Assembly: GCA_013368315.1 (NCBI GenBank)
Contig: JAACJM010000030.1
Span: 434,001 to 498,000 of the forward strand
Origin: Tetrapyrgos nigripes
Taxonomy: Eukaryota; Basidiomycota; Agaricomycetes; Agaricales; Campanellaceae
Direction of reading: 5' to 3'
DNA length: 64,000 bases
How positions within the stretch are numbered: the stretch's first letter is position 1; the number at the start of each line of letters is the position of its first letter. Shown here piece after piece: positions 1 through 10,786 of this stretch. Under the pieces are notes generated by a model. It did no database searches. It was not told the origin of the DNA and worked only from the letters and a program-made list of their open reading frames with translations. The position numbers were made by a program, and so were the translations under genes.

Positions 1-243
1 AAATGCGAAAGGGAAAATTGGAAATGAGAGATAGGTGAGTGCTTCTATTCTTTTATTAGCCCATTTTTGTACTAATTGCCAGGGAGCCGCAAAATTTAGC
101 CGAGCGACATAGGGCTAGTTCAGGATTCAAGCCAAGATCCTCTTAAAAATTTTTCTCTGTTAGAAAAATTTTAGTATTTCGGTACCGTGGTTTAGTGTAA
201 ATTTGAGTCTCCAAGAGCGATTTAGCGTAGATTTGAGTCTTTA
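1..243. other. Left flank without a gene; short degenerate repeats near its right edge
   Basis: No coding potential was recognised. Two and a half imperfect units of about 28 nt (core GATTTGAGTCT) lie at roughly 190-262 and run into the left terminal repeat of the Tc1/mariner-like element. They may be sub-terminal repeats of that element, in which case its true left edge lies further left than 244. Confidence 0.4.
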
Positions 244-719
244 GAGCAAATTCAGTAAATGTAGGGCATCTGGTTTTTCAAGCTACTACTCAAGCTACCC
301 AAGCTTGAGTAGCTTGAGTGTAGCTTGACTCTCCTTTTTGGGTGTGGCTGTGCTTATGCTACTGTAATCAACTTCACTACACTTCATTTCACAACAAGTT
401 ACTCACATTTGAAGGGCTATTCATCAAGGAGATGTACATTTTACACACCACATGTCTCATTGCAAATTGATTTAGCTTCTACAGAGTCAATTACATATAC
501 TTTAAAATTGCAGTCTCATTTTGTGCAAGTCTTTGCTAGATTTTTCTAACTGTGTTAGACAGCTTGCCTTGTGAATATGGTGACCCAGAGAGAACAGGCA
601 GATCTTATGAATGAGGTTTTAGTATACAAAGGCAATGTCAGTCATTTTACAAGCCAAAAAATAGTCTAGACATATTCAAGAGGATTTAGGGCACATCAAA
701 GGCATTTTAGGGGCATATA

Positions 720-945
720 AAGTAGCTGGTGGAAGCTTGAGAGTAGCTTGGGGTAGCTTGAGAGCAGCTTGAGTAGCTTGAGTGTAGCTTGAGTGTAGCT
801 TGAGTGTAGCTTGACTATAGCTTGACTGTAGCTTGAGTATGGCTTGAGTGTGGCTTGAGGTGGCTTGAGGTGGCCTGAGTGTGGCCTGAGTGTGGCTTGA
901 GTGTGGCTTGAGTATAGCTTGAGTATAGTAGCCTGAGGGTAGCTT
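720..945. repeat. AGCTTGAGTGT minisatellite, first tract
   Basis: About 20 degenerate units of 10-12 nt built on TAGCTTGAGTG run through this stretch inside the non-autonomous element. The unit matches the sub-terminal CAAGCTAC motif of that element, so the tract is probably sub-terminal repeat that expanded. Confidence 0.85.
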
Positions 946-1327
946 GACTTTCCATTTTGGGTATGACTGTCCTTATTCCAGTCTAGTCAACTTCACTACA
1001 CTTCATTTTATATTAAGTTACTTGCATGGAAAGAGCCATTCATTGAGCAAATGTATATTGTACATACCACATTCTTCATTGCCAATTAGTTTAGCCTCTA
1101 ATGAGTTGAGTACATAAACTTTAAAATTGCAGACATAGAAATACAGTGATCTAGAGAGAACAGGCATATCCAGATTAATGAGTTTCTAGTATTCAGAGGC
1201 AATGACAATAGTTTTACAAGCCAAAAAATAGTTTAGACAAATTCAAAAGAGATTAGGACATCAAAGGGATTTCATAGGCATAGAAGTTTCTTTTGCGTCA
1301 TTTTGAGACAGCTCAAGAGTAGCTGGA

Positions 1328-1500
1328 GCAACATTGAGGTAGTCTGAGTGTAGCTTAAGGGTAGCTTGAGGAAAGCTTGAGATAGCTTGAGTAGCTTGAG
1401 TATAGCTTGAGTGTAGCTTGAGAGTAGCTTGAGTATAGCTTGAGTGTAGCTTGAGTGTAGCTTGAGTGTAGCTTGAGTAGTAGCTTGAGTGGTAGCTTGA
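1328..1500. repeat. AGCTTGAGTGT minisatellite, second tract
   Basis: The same 10-12 nt unit as at 720-945, about a dozen copies, ending at the right terminal repeat of the non-autonomous element. Reading frames here (for example SSYTQATLK-type repeats on the minus strand) are repeat translations, not genes. Confidence 0.85.
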
Positions 1501-1781
1501 AAAACTGGTGGCCCGTAAATGTATGGAAACCAATTTTTTTCCGCAGGCCCAACTTGATGGCACCTCAGCGGCAGTCAATCAGCTGCCAGCGCCTATCATC
1601 AGCGCCTTCTCGGTGCAAGCATAGGTTTTCACTACAGCAACATCAGTATACAACAATTTCTATTGTACAATTACACTGGATGTCCGTGGATCAAGAAGGA
1701 ATCGTGCAGGGAAGGATGTGAGTCCAACAACTAAAAGGGATCATCAGAGTGGTGGTGGTTGTCATTCTCAAGAGTAACAGC

Positions 1782-4517
1782 CTACCCATAAGGAACAGGG
1801 GCAAATGCAGGCATTTCATCTGCCCTAAAGAACCACTCAATGTCTGCATCAGGGATGGAGTCTCCATTGCTTGGCTTTATTGTCCCATAAAGCCTGTGGG
1901 CTCCTGAGCCATCATGCCATTGCTTCTTGAGTCTTGTGCTTGGTGATCTTAGCTTCATCACTTGTCATGAATGCAGCCACAGCCTTCTTGAGATAAATGA
2001 CTTCACCAGCAGGGAAGCCAAGTCTTTGTTGTCAACAAATTCCAACATGTCCAGTGATACAGCAGGTAAACACCTGGCCATGCACCCCATCATTTTGCGC
2101 ACTTCTAATCAAAGTAGTGCAACCTCACTATATACACAATCGAACCTATTAATTGTCTAGCTTGTCCACTAGAATGACTCACAAACAGGTACCCTTTAAG
2201 ACGAAAGCTTTCACTTAGTTTAATCTCAAGAGTTTTACCATAAACACAGTTGGTAACATGTTGATTGAAGCACACTTTGACTTTACTATCCTTTGTTTGG
2301 ATATGGTCACTATACAAAACAGTTTATTTACCAGATTTCTGACTTTGTTTTACTACCCAAATGAGAAATATCTCGTCTGGACTGTGATTGATGATGCGTT
2401 CAACATGTATTTACAATCCCTGACTCCTACTAACACTCAACAATTACCTACGAACTGTGTATGGACTCAGAGGCTTGATGGACCATAGTAAACTACTATA
2501 TAGTACTTAGCTAATCGTGTGGCTGACTATAAAAGCGCACTTCAATTACCTTATCATACAACAACTGCTTGTAACTGCCTTCATACAGATACAGTGCAAC
2601 AGCAATATGAGTATTGTTCCTGTGAAAAGCAGTTGTCTACAGTTCCTCTTCAGTAGGAGGTGTCATACCCCCTTGAGCTGCTTAACTTTGTTTTCTCAGT
2701 GCTCAGTCTTTATATACCAAATATTCCACTTGTCGTATAGCGCCATACTTGCAGAGGTGTGTTTGTATAGTCGCTTGTTGTATTGTGCAGTCCTTGCAGA
2801 GGCACACTAAGTCTTCTTCGATTCCAAGCCAGTTTTATTTTCACCTTTGTTTTGTGCTTAGTTTGTCTTCAGAGGTAGCTGCATCTATTCAAGCAGTGTA
2901 TTACCATCCACTTCTGCCCATCCCCAGTCTCATTTCATGTATTGTTGGCATATCACCACAGGGCACCCATATATCCTCTCTCCATTGTCTATAATCATCC
3001 TCCTCACCTTCTACCCATCTTCTACCACATTCCGATCCTCCACATCACCTACTTTTTACATCCTTTTACCCTTCATCCCCCATCCAAACTAGTCTTCGCC
3101 CAGTTGAAGTGCTACTTCATCTTGTCTTGACTTCGATTGTACTTCTTTTGCTTCCTCTTTGAAGATTTGGTTCATCTAGATCTACTGTGAGAGCTTTAAT
3201 GTCTCCCTACCCCTGAACTATACACCTTGTCTTGAGTGGAAGGTAGTTGTTGGTTGAGTCATTTGCCTTTGACCCCATGCTCAGCATCTCACTGGGCCAT
3301 ATGCATATGTAGCAAGTTGATATTCAAACATTGGGGCATTATTGACTCCAAACTTCTCCTTTGCATATTGTAGGAAGTGAGGAAGCTTGGTAGGAGTGTT
3401 TTTATAATTGAATGAAGGGTTAGAGGCAGGGGGAGTTGTAGGGGCAGGGGTCCTAGGATGTGGGACAAAATGATCCAAGATATTGGACAAGAAACCCAGC
3501 TCAGACAATGGGGCATGAGAGCCATTGTGAGAACTGGCATCAGTACTGACAGAGGAAGAGCGGCAATTGCAAAGAAGTGAACTTTGTTGGGTGCAGGGAT
3601 CAAAGGTGATGGAATCAGGAGGAGTTTTGAGGGTGGCTTTTTTGTTGACCTATAGAGAGCAAAATGAGCCAATGCATCACTAGTATAAAGGCAAGCTCAC
3701 AATGGCCCTAGCCCATTCTGATAGTATGTATGAGGTCAAGTGTACAAACTCCCCTGTAGAAAGGCACTTGTAGGTGGAGTCTCCCTTGCTTGGGTTGCCA
3801 TACTTTCTCTCCAGGAGGCCACCTTTTTTGGCCACAGCATGCTCTGCTGCAGTGAGGTGTATCTTCCCCTGTGAATATTGCAAGAGTCAATATTGGACAT
3901 CAGAATGATAAAAAACTGATGCTCACAGCATCATCATCATCAGATGACTGTGAGTCCGAGTTGCCATTTCCTCACCTCTAGAAGCCCAAGAGAATTAGCA
4001 AAAAAGCATTGTATCTGAGTAGTAGTGCTTACCTTTGCCAATTTGATATCCTTCTCATCAACATAGATGGTAATCCCAGGATCTTCTTGACAGTGTCTGT
4101 GTATTCATTGAAGTCTACATCAACAGACTTCACCTTGCTGTCTCAGGCTATCAGTACTGATTACTAAAAACATACTGAAAACTGGAACTTCATCTTGAAG
4201 GCCAAGTTTTCCGACATGTTGAACCCTTTGTCATGGCCAAACTTCTTCAGGATAATCATCATGAGTGAGAAGTAGGCATCCTTTGATTCTTTGAACAGAT
4301 GCTCCATTTCCTTGGTCTTGGTGTCCTTCAACTCCTTCTTGGAAGTTGCACTTGAAGTGAGTTTATAGACTGTAAATGTGACAGTGACTTTCTGATTTAG
4401 TTCAGTGATAGAGTCTTCCACATCAGGAGGAGGAGAGGCACTTGGTGGCATGCTGGTGGTAGTGGGGAGAGTCACTGAGATGGTGGTAGTGAAGAAAGTT
4501 GCAACCTGACATGTCAC
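1782..4517 (-). pseudogene. Second ORF of the Tc1/mariner-like element, broken; function unknown
   Basis: Three coding blocks can be read on the minus strand. An N-terminal block starts at 4517 and includes the segment KVTVTFTVYKLTS. Nearby around 4050-4120 there is TIYVDEKDIKLAK after a 1-nt shift. A middle block at 3290-3883 includes SFNYKNTPTKLPHFLQYAKEK and ends FEYQLATYAYGP. A C-terminal block at 1782-2030 includes HRLYGTIKPSNGDSIPDADI and ends PVPYG before the stop at 1782-1784. The blocks are split by stops, frameshifts and a probable insert at about 2110-3270. The blocks resemble unnamed proteins common in mushroom genomes (recalled, not searched). Sharing strand and terminal repeats with the transposase suggests an accessory gene of the element, but a captured host gene is possible. 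Confidence 0.5.
2110..3270. other. Probable insertion inside the second ORF, class not assigned
   Basis: The reading of the surrounding ORF stops at both edges. A TATA-like TATAAAAG lies at about 2528, followed 350-600 nt later by a pyrimidine-rich tract (2985-3130), a layout seen in fungal LTRs. I could not find matching ends or a target duplication, so a solo LTR is only a guess. Confidence 0.3.
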
Positions 4518-4614
4518 ATCAGTTGTCAGTCAGAGAATGAAAATTGGACAAGATTTTGGGGAATAGGGCAATCTTTCAGTAAGGTTCCATAGTGTACATA
4601 ACAGTGATAGTTTT

Positions 4615-5750
4615 CTACATTACATAGCCTGCTTTACAAAAGAATCCCCATGCTTTGGAAGAAGTAATAGTATGACAAGCTTTATCAATGATAGAAAGGC
4701 CAAAGTCATTAGTATGGTGACGAAGAAAAGCTTTGATAGCTGAGAAAGCTAGCTCTATAGGGTTGAGGTTGGGTGAATAAGGAGGAAGGTAGATTAGCTT
4801 GCAGTCTAACAGCATCAAGTTAGATACTAATAGCTCAGGAAAAGAAAGCAGAAGACAAACATATGGCCTTGCTCTTCTACCAATTCTCTAACCTCATTGA
4901 CATGATGGATAGAGCAGTTGTCCATGATAAGGACACTATGAGGACCAGGGCATGGATTGGTGAGTGGCATCTAGAGAGTAGTCAGCCACATACATTATGA
5001 TATAAGAACTGAGCGTAAAAATTGCAAAAAGCGCTCTGCAGACACAGGCCCAGGGATGACATCATGCATGATAATTCCATCAATCATCAGCAGAGGCAAT
5101 ATAGATACTCTCTCCCCCCTGACAAAGTACTGTGTGACTATACAGTGCCCACCTTTCACTGCCCAGCCATATTGACGTTGATGGGTCCTTCAGTTCCATG
5201 AAGCCTTGTCAGTGAACATAAGCATGTCTGGGAATGGTGCAATCTCAGCAATAGTAATCCAGTGATGGGAACATAGGAGGTTGTTTGCTTCTTCAGCATT
5301 TGTCAATACACATTTATGGGAGAAGTAGAGTCAATGAATCATTTCAAGGATGGATGCTTTTGAGACATAAAGACCCAGGCACTCATGCAATTGAGTTTAG
5401 ATTTCATCCAGATACATAGTCTTGCATTGCTGAAGAAGTTTGACAACAAAATGAGCATCATTGCTACAGATTGTACAGGGATGGCCAGGTTGATGGACAT
5501 AGGGGTTGAATGGAACTCCATAGAGTTTGTCATACTGAAGTGTGTCATAGATACAGGTCTTCTTGAGTCCAGTGATCTCTTCAATCTCCAGGATATACAG
5601 ATTCTGTTGATCAAAGAGGATGGGTATTTGGCACTTGAGATCTGGGTGCACTGGCCTGTAAGGCATTGCAAGGGATGTAGCAGAGAGGGACAGAGCAACA
5701 TCACCAAGTTCTGAGAAAAGCTTCAAGCTGGGCATCAGCAGGAAGACCAT
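4615..5750 (-). pseudogene. Tc1/mariner-family DDE transposase, degenerate
   Basis: The minus strand encodes an N-terminal helix-turn-helix region (EIEEITGLKKTCIYDTL) followed by the catalytic core. The catalytic acidic positions remain visible: FTDKASWN (first Asp, near 5212), LIMDNCSIHH (second Asp, near 4925) and PPYSPNLNPIE (terminal Glu, near 4745). The last motif is diagnostic of the Tc1/mariner/IS630 superfamily. The frame is closed by several stops (after YLDEI, MIH, SWN and others), so no active enzyme is expected. In a working copy this protein would cut at the terminal repeats and insert at TA. Length without stops is about 380 codons, normal for the family. Confidence 0.85.
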
Positions 5751-5877
5751 GCTGATTGATTGCCATTGAGTTGGGCCTGCAGAAAAAAAATTGGTTTCTG
5801 TACATTTACTGAATTTGCTCTAAGAGTGAGCATCAAGTATCTAGGTACTGACTGCCACATCAAACACTTCCAGCAAC

Positions 5878-6076
5878 ATGCCCAAGCTTCCCAGTGAAGA
5901 AGAGGCCTCAGATTGTCAAAACCATGTGATCACTTGCCAGAAGAAAGGCTGTGAGACAAGATTTGTGAGTGCTAGCTTTTTTGTGAAGGGTTTGAAGGTT
6001 TGAAGGTGATGTTTTCACACAGTACCATTTGTCATGTGTACAGCAGATGGGAGTATGAGGCTTGCACAAAGCAGAA
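5878..6076 (+). pseudogene. Fragment of a PHD-finger-like protein, C-terminal part
   Basis: A short exon (5878-5964) reads MPKLPSEEEASDC then VITCQKKGCETRF. A 58-nt intron with GTGAGT donor and CACAG acceptor (5965-6022) joins it to YHLSCVQQ, then after a 1-nt shift WEYEACTKQKCA and a stop. The Cys-x4-Cys, His-x2-Cys and Cys-x4-Cys spacing resembles the end of a PHD-type zinc finger. It lies just outside the Tc1/mariner-like element, and I infer it is a remnant of another mobile element or gene. Start and identity are uncertain. Confidence 0.35.
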
Positions 6077-6739
6077 ATGTGCTTGATGGTAATGAGAGGT
6101 TAAAGCAATGGGATGACACATACATATGATTACAAATATTTTCTATATATAGTATTTTCTCACAAGAGGTGGGCTGGTTCAGTTGTTGGACCCATTAAAA
6201 ATTTTTCTGGCCCTATATCCTTAATTATTTTTCTCCAGCTCCCTGGACTAATTGCTCTACTGTCAAGGAGTACCAAATTCCTGCTGCATGACTGTTCATT
6301 TCACAGTCTTGATGACAAGGACAAAATTGAGTGACAAGCTGGTTATGATAACGATGACTTTGGGCAACAAGCTTGTTAAAAACCTTGCATTGACCACCCT
6401 TCCCCATCTCTTCTTTCTTTCTCCCCTCCACCATTCCAACCAGCCAAACCACCTGATATCCAACTCTTTTGCTCTTTCCCTACATTACAACCTCTTGATT
6501 GACATTTTCCATTTGTTTACAACTCCCAATATGCAAAACAGCACTTTTGCTTTCTTAGTAGGCCTGACTGACATAGTCCCAGGTCTCTCCCTATCAGGTC
6601 TCCCTATGATCACTTGGTATGACAATCAAGGCAATAAAGTTCACCAACCATAGTAAGCAATTTATTCTGTTTTGTCATCTTCATTCTAACATCTTGTCAG
6701 TCCAGTTGATGGTGCTGGTCTTCCACTCAAGGCTTCAGC
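6077..6739. other. Intergenic stretch, nothing recognised
   Basis: Several short open frames exist on both strands but none has recognisable domain sequence or splice structure. The stretch separates the PHD-like fragment from the LTR of the first gypsy element. Confidence 0.4.
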
Positions 6740-7206
6740 TGTTATGACAGAAGTCGTACTTCAAGGTTTTGCCTTTCATTTGTTTGTTTGTTGAGCCTTT
6801 CTATTGAAGAAAGGTTTGAGCAAGACTTCTGAAGACAAGTATACTCAAAGTAAGACTTGTAGAAAGATGTATAAGGTTGAGCTGGGGAATCTAGCTCGAA
6901 GAATACTCTACCTATATACAAGGATGTCTTGTAACTACAAGTCAGAGTACAATGTGTGTAAAGCATGTAAATTGTCTGTAGTAGCTATGTCAAACAGCAT
7001 GTAAGTAATAAGAGACATGCATACAATGCATGTAAACAATGTGTGAATAATAGTAGACATGCGTACTATGCATGTAAGAGAGAAAGCAAGGATAAAGCAT
7101 AGTGAATGAAAGGGAAACATGTGTTAGATAAGAAAAGTGAAACAAAGTAAAGAAAAGAAAGAACAAGTCAAAGAGTCCTATAGAATAGGGGTGAGAAATT
7201 GTAACA
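6740..7206 (-). repeat. 3' LTR of gypsy-1 (467 bp)
   Basis: It starts TGTTATGACAG and ends GAAATTGTAACA on the plus strand. Its first 130 nt and last 25 nt match the other LTR at 19774-19936. It contains about 300 nt that are absent there. Confidence 0.85.
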
Positions 7207-7222
7207 TTACCCCCCTTTCAAG
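7207..7222 (-). other. Polypurine tract of gypsy-1
   Basis: On the minus strand the sequence next to the 3' LTR reads CTTGAAAGGGGGGTAA, the purine-rich plus-strand priming site expected immediately before a 3' LTR. Confidence 0.75.
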
Positions 7223-7238
7223 ATTGAAGTTTCCAACT

Positions 7239-7930
7239 TCAATAATCTAGCATTGGCTCTCCAGTAATATTCGCCCATGCTACATCATCTAATCCTCCTT
7301 CTGGGTCAAGCTCTGGTGAATCCAGTCTATAGTCGTGTTGATTTCTGCCAGCTGTGCTTCTATGAGGGCATTGAGAAGGGTAGTAACCTGGTTGGAATTC
7401 CCCACATATGTAGCAGTTGAAGCGCTTGCAGGAGCTAGCGAAATGTCCATCCTTGTGGCACCAGTAGCAGTGAACGGTGTTGGAGCTTGCAGGTGAGGGA
7501 CTTTGATCGACAATGATGGGTCTATTCCTGGTCCTGAATGTGGATCCACCTTGGCTACTGGCAGGGCTATTAAGATTTGGTCTTTTGGAAACTCCTCTGG
7601 ATTTAGCCATGCTACCTCCATGAAGCCTTTCTCTTTTCTCCAACTGTTTTTCCCATTTCACCACAAACCCTTTGTCTGCTATTTCCCTTGTATGTTTGTC
7701 CAGTTCTTCATCTACCTCCTTCATTGTCTGTTGAAGTAGACATCCATGTCCCCACATCATGAAGATGGCTTCGACCATTGATTTGATATGAATCGAGTTT
7801 TTTAGAGCTCGTCGTACTTCTTCATTGTTCATGTTGTTGGTTAAGACCTTTTTTGTAATGGCAACTGGTCTTCAGTGGGTTTCTCTGGAAGAGGAATGGG
7901 GATGCAGATGGCATTGTTGTTGAAAGACAT
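7239..7930 (-). pseudogene. Zinc-knuckle ORF downstream of gypsy-1 pol
   Basis: This ORF begins MSFNNNAICIPIPLPEKPTE at 7930 and, after a 1-nt frameshift near 7845, continues as NNEEVRRALKN to the stop at 7239. A basic, Ser/Pro-rich middle precedes a canonical CX2CX4HX4C zinc knuckle (CYWCHKDGHFASSC). A second motif (CYICGEF...YYPSQC) follows, in which the expected His appears as Tyr. The start codon lies two bases after the pol stop, so translation would need re-initiation or a separate mRNA. A zinc-knuckle protein encoded 3' of the integrase is not part of the standard Ty3/gypsy layout. A nucleic-acid-binding role is inferred from the zinc knuckles only. Confidence 0.6.
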
Positions 7931-7932
7931 GT

Positions 7933-10418
7933 TTAAAGAGGAGGAGTCGAAAGGGAGATTGTTTGAGTTCGAGTTCTGGCAGTGGTGTGAGGTTTAGCTT
8001 TAGCTGTTGTTCTTCCTTTCAACTTGTTCCTCTCTTTATATGCTTCAAGTTCTTCTTTGGCATTCTCTAGGTTTCCTTCAGGTTCCCATGAGTTTGAGGT
8101 GGAAGGGTATCCCTTTTAAGACACGAGGTAATAGCGAGGTTTGTTCTTTGGTTTATGTGAAAGGATTGCCTCTACTTCGTATTCTTCTTGTCCATCGATT
8201 ACATCTGGAGGTGGTTCTAGGAAGTTTCTTCCATGTGCTTCATTCTCATGGAAGGGGGTTAAGAGTGAGGCATGAAACACGGGGTGGATCTTCCATTGTG
8301 GTGGTAAGTCCAATTTGTATGTCAAAGGCCCTAAGACCTTATTGATAGTGAATGGACCCTCTCTTCATGGTGCAAGTTTTCTGGATGGATACATGAGTCA
8401 AAGGTTCTTGGCTTCTAGCCATACCTTCTGTCCTTGTTCGAATGACATGAATTTCTTGTTAGATCTATCAATCATCTTCTGCCTGGCTAACTTGTGTAGT
8501 GCAAATGTTTCTTCTCAGGTTTTCTGTAATCTGGCCAATCAGTCTGCTACACTTGGTATGTTGGTTTCTCCAAAAGCTGCCAGTAAGGGTCTAGGATTGT
8601 ACCCCATCATGAGATAGAAGGGAGAGTGATTCCTTGCAGTGTGAATTTGGTTGTTGTGAGTGAATTCTGCCATAGGCAAGGATTTCTTCCATCTCTCCTG
8701 GTTCCTTGCACAAAACAGTCGAAGATAGGTTTCCAGCTCTTGGTTGACCTGTTCAGTTTCTCCATTGGTTTGTGGATGATATGCAGTACTCATGGAGAGT
8801 TTGATTCCAAGAAGTTGTCATAGTTCCTGGAATACATTTGCTGCAAATCTAGGGTCTTGATCAAATATAAGTTCCTCTGGTAGTCCGAATCTTCTGTAGA
8901 CATTGTCTAACAAAAGAACAGCTATCCTGGTTGCATCGATTGTTTTGCAGCAAGAGATAAAAATTGCCCCCTTTGTAGCCATGTGGTCTACCACGACCAG
9001 GATAGAATCGTCTCCATCTATCTCTGGTAAGTCTGTGATTAAATCCATAGTGAGATGAGTGAAAGATAAGGCGTTTTTCAATCCTGGGATGGGATGTAAA
9101 GGTGGAGTTGTGGGATGTGTGTTAATCTTCATTTGTTGGCAAATGGCACATCCTTTTACATATTGTTTGATGAAAGAATACATTCCTGGCCACCAGTATT
9201 CTCTTCAGATCAGTTCCAATGTTGCATATTGTCCAGGATGTCCTGTCGATATCCCCTCATGATATCATTTCACAAGGTTCCTTCACAATTCTTCATCATC
9301 ATGAAGAATAAGATGTTCCCTTCAATTTTCCAATCTGATAGTGCAGATTTTATTGGTGGTATTCCTTTCATTTCCAAAGCCTCCACTGCTTTTGATACCA
9401 GGTTGTCCTTCATAGTTTTTTCTGCAATAAGGGAGTGGAGTTCTGTGTCTATTACTCTAACAAAGAGTTTGTCAGGGAGCATGGTGACATTTTCTTTATC
9501 AGTGTCTTCTTCTGGAATCATGTCTTCTCATCTGGACAGGGCATCAGACTGTATCATCTTTGTTCCCAGAGTATGAATGAGTTTAAGATCAAACTCAGAG
9601 AGAAAAAGGCTCCATCTGGCTTGTCTTCAGTTTAGTTTCTGGGCATTTTGATAATAGGTGAAATTTTTGTGGTCTGACAAGACAGTGGTTATGTGATTTG
9701 ATCCTTGTAGATAATGTCTCCATGCTTCAAGAGCTTTGACTATAGCCAAAAGTAATTTCTTTCTGCTTTGGTAAAAGCATGAGAAATATATCCGCAAGGA
9801 TGCCAATCCTCGTTCATGTCTTGTTGTTTGAGTACTGCTCCTGTTGCCCATTTTGAAGTGTCACATTCAATGATGAATGGTTTTTCTGTGTCCAGCATCT
9901 ATAAAACTGGTTCTTGAAGGAATTTATCTTTTAACTCATTGAATGCCTTTTGGCATTCTGGAGTCCATTTGAATTTTTTGTCCTTTTGCATGAGTCTGTG
10001 AAGTGGTTTTGTGATATCTGCATATCTTCCAATAAATTTCCTGTAAAAGTTTCCGAATCCTAAGAAGGACTGTACTCCTTTAACTGATGTTGGGGCTTTC
10101 CAATCTCAGATCCCTGCTAATTTTGTAGGGTCCATGGCAATGGTGTCTGGCCTGATGATGAGTCCCAGAAATCCTACTTGTTCTTTTGGAGTCGTTCTAG
10201 AACTTGTAGAGTTCAGATTTGAAGTCTTTTGAGAAGATTAGGATATCATCCATATAGATAACAATCCATCCTTCATCAATCATATCTCGAAAGAGGTCAT
10301 TCATGAGTGCTTGGAATATGGCTGGGGAATTACTCATTCCAAAGAACATGACTGTTGGTTTGAACAATCCTCTATTTGTTTTGAATGCCGCTTTCCATTG
10401 ATCTCTATCCTTTATCCG
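7933..10418 (-). pseudogene. gypsy-1 pol, 3' half: RT palm, RNase H, integrase, chromodomain
   Basis: Reading the minus strand from the copia junction, the RT palm motif VIYMDDILIF (near 10245) is intact. RNase H follows (KALEAWRHYLQGSNH, near 9700). Integrase then shows its zinc-binding region (CAICQQMK) and a DDE core: TMDLITDLPE, FDQDPRF and [13 protein letters not shown] with the Glu near 8755. A chromodomain begins YEVEAILSHKPK and should end with YYLVSWKGYP, but its core Trp codon has become TAA. Other stops and frameshifts are present (for example near 9270, 8818 and 9850). In the family these enzymes copy the RNA into DNA and insert it, the chromodomain guiding integration to marked chromatin. 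Confidence 0.8.
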
Positions 10419-10786
10419 TGTTGAATTGGCGCATTCAGTTGCAGCCATCAACGTCATCTATGTAGAACAATAGTAGTAGTTATAAATAGAACAATAAGAT
10501 TATATAGACAATAAGTGTAGTACGACAATAGTGTACGAAACCAGCATTGTACTATCAAGTACAATAGAATCTTATTGTTACTCTAGTATTAGTTTACATG
10601 TATTTGTACCTCCTCAAAGGTATATAAGGACTCGTAGATAGTCCTCCAAATAACAAGTTTTATACTTAACTCTCATTGCTCAATAAGCCTCTTACAAGCC
10701 TTACAAGCTATTCTCTATCCACAGGTAAGTTGCGTAGTTGCCACTGTGTTTAGTAGTGTACAGGACCGTACCATGCCTGCTTAACA
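10419..10786 (+). repeat. 5' LTR of the copia element
   Basis: It starts TGTTGAATTGG and ends CTTAACA. A TATA-like GTATATAAGG lies near 10620, in a position suitable for a U3 promoter. A perfect 5' splice-site consensus lies in U5 at 10722-10730. Confidence 0.95.
10722..10730 (+). promoter_or_regulatory. Consensus 5' splice site inside the copia LTR
   Basis: CAG|GTAAGT is an exact match to the U1 snRNA consensus and is also present in the 3' LTR, where CAGGTAAGT spans 17471-17479. If used, splicing to an acceptor shortly before the ORF start at 11104 would remove the primer site and the upstream ATG codons of the leader. Use is inferred only. Confidence 0.35.

Larger units (their letters stand above)
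264..1514. mobile_element. Non-autonomous TIR element with 9-bp target duplication and internal tandem repeats
   Basis: The ends are inverted copies: GGGCATCTGGTTTTTCAAG at the left and the complement of GGGCCACCAGTTTTTCAAG at the right, continuing into CAAGCTAC-rich DNA. A 9-bp direct repeat GTAAATGTA flanks it at 255-263 and 1515-1523. The interior has no recognisable transposase; reading frames in the AGCTTGAG tracts are translations of the repeat. A 9-bp duplication with G-rich ends suggests the Mutator-like (MULE) superfamily; hAT (8 bp) is the alternative. It is inserted exactly in the left terminal repeat of the surrounding Tc1/mariner-like element. Confidence 0.8.
244..5822 (-). mobile_element. 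Decayed Tc1/mariner-like DNA transposon with two ORFs
   Basis: Inverted terminal repeats can be paired by eye. The left arm is 244-263 plus 1515-1550, interrupted by a nested insertion. The right arm is about 5773-5822. Both carry GAGCAAATTCAGTAAATG outermost and an A-rich/T-rich block next to GCAGGCCC innermost. Both ends are flanked by TA, the target of Tc1/mariner elements. Between them, on the minus strand, lie a DDE transposase pseudogene (4615-5750) and a second broken ORF (1782-4517). Without the nested 1,251-bp element and its 9-bp duplication the unit is about 4.3 kb, long for this superfamily. Part of that length is a further probable insert at about 2110-3270. The repeat pairing is seen directly; the outer boundaries are inferred. 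Confidence 0.75.

Noticed and set aside
1261..1578. Open frames with SSYTQATLK-type repeats on the minus strand
   Set aside because: They are translations of the AGCTTGAGTGT minisatellite and cross the element boundary; no gene.
60..6250. Possible long inverted relation between 70-170 (CCAGGGAGC, ATAGGGC, AAAATTTTT) and 6190-6250
   Set aside because: Only short scattered words match; not enough to extend the Tc1/mariner element beyond 244-5822.
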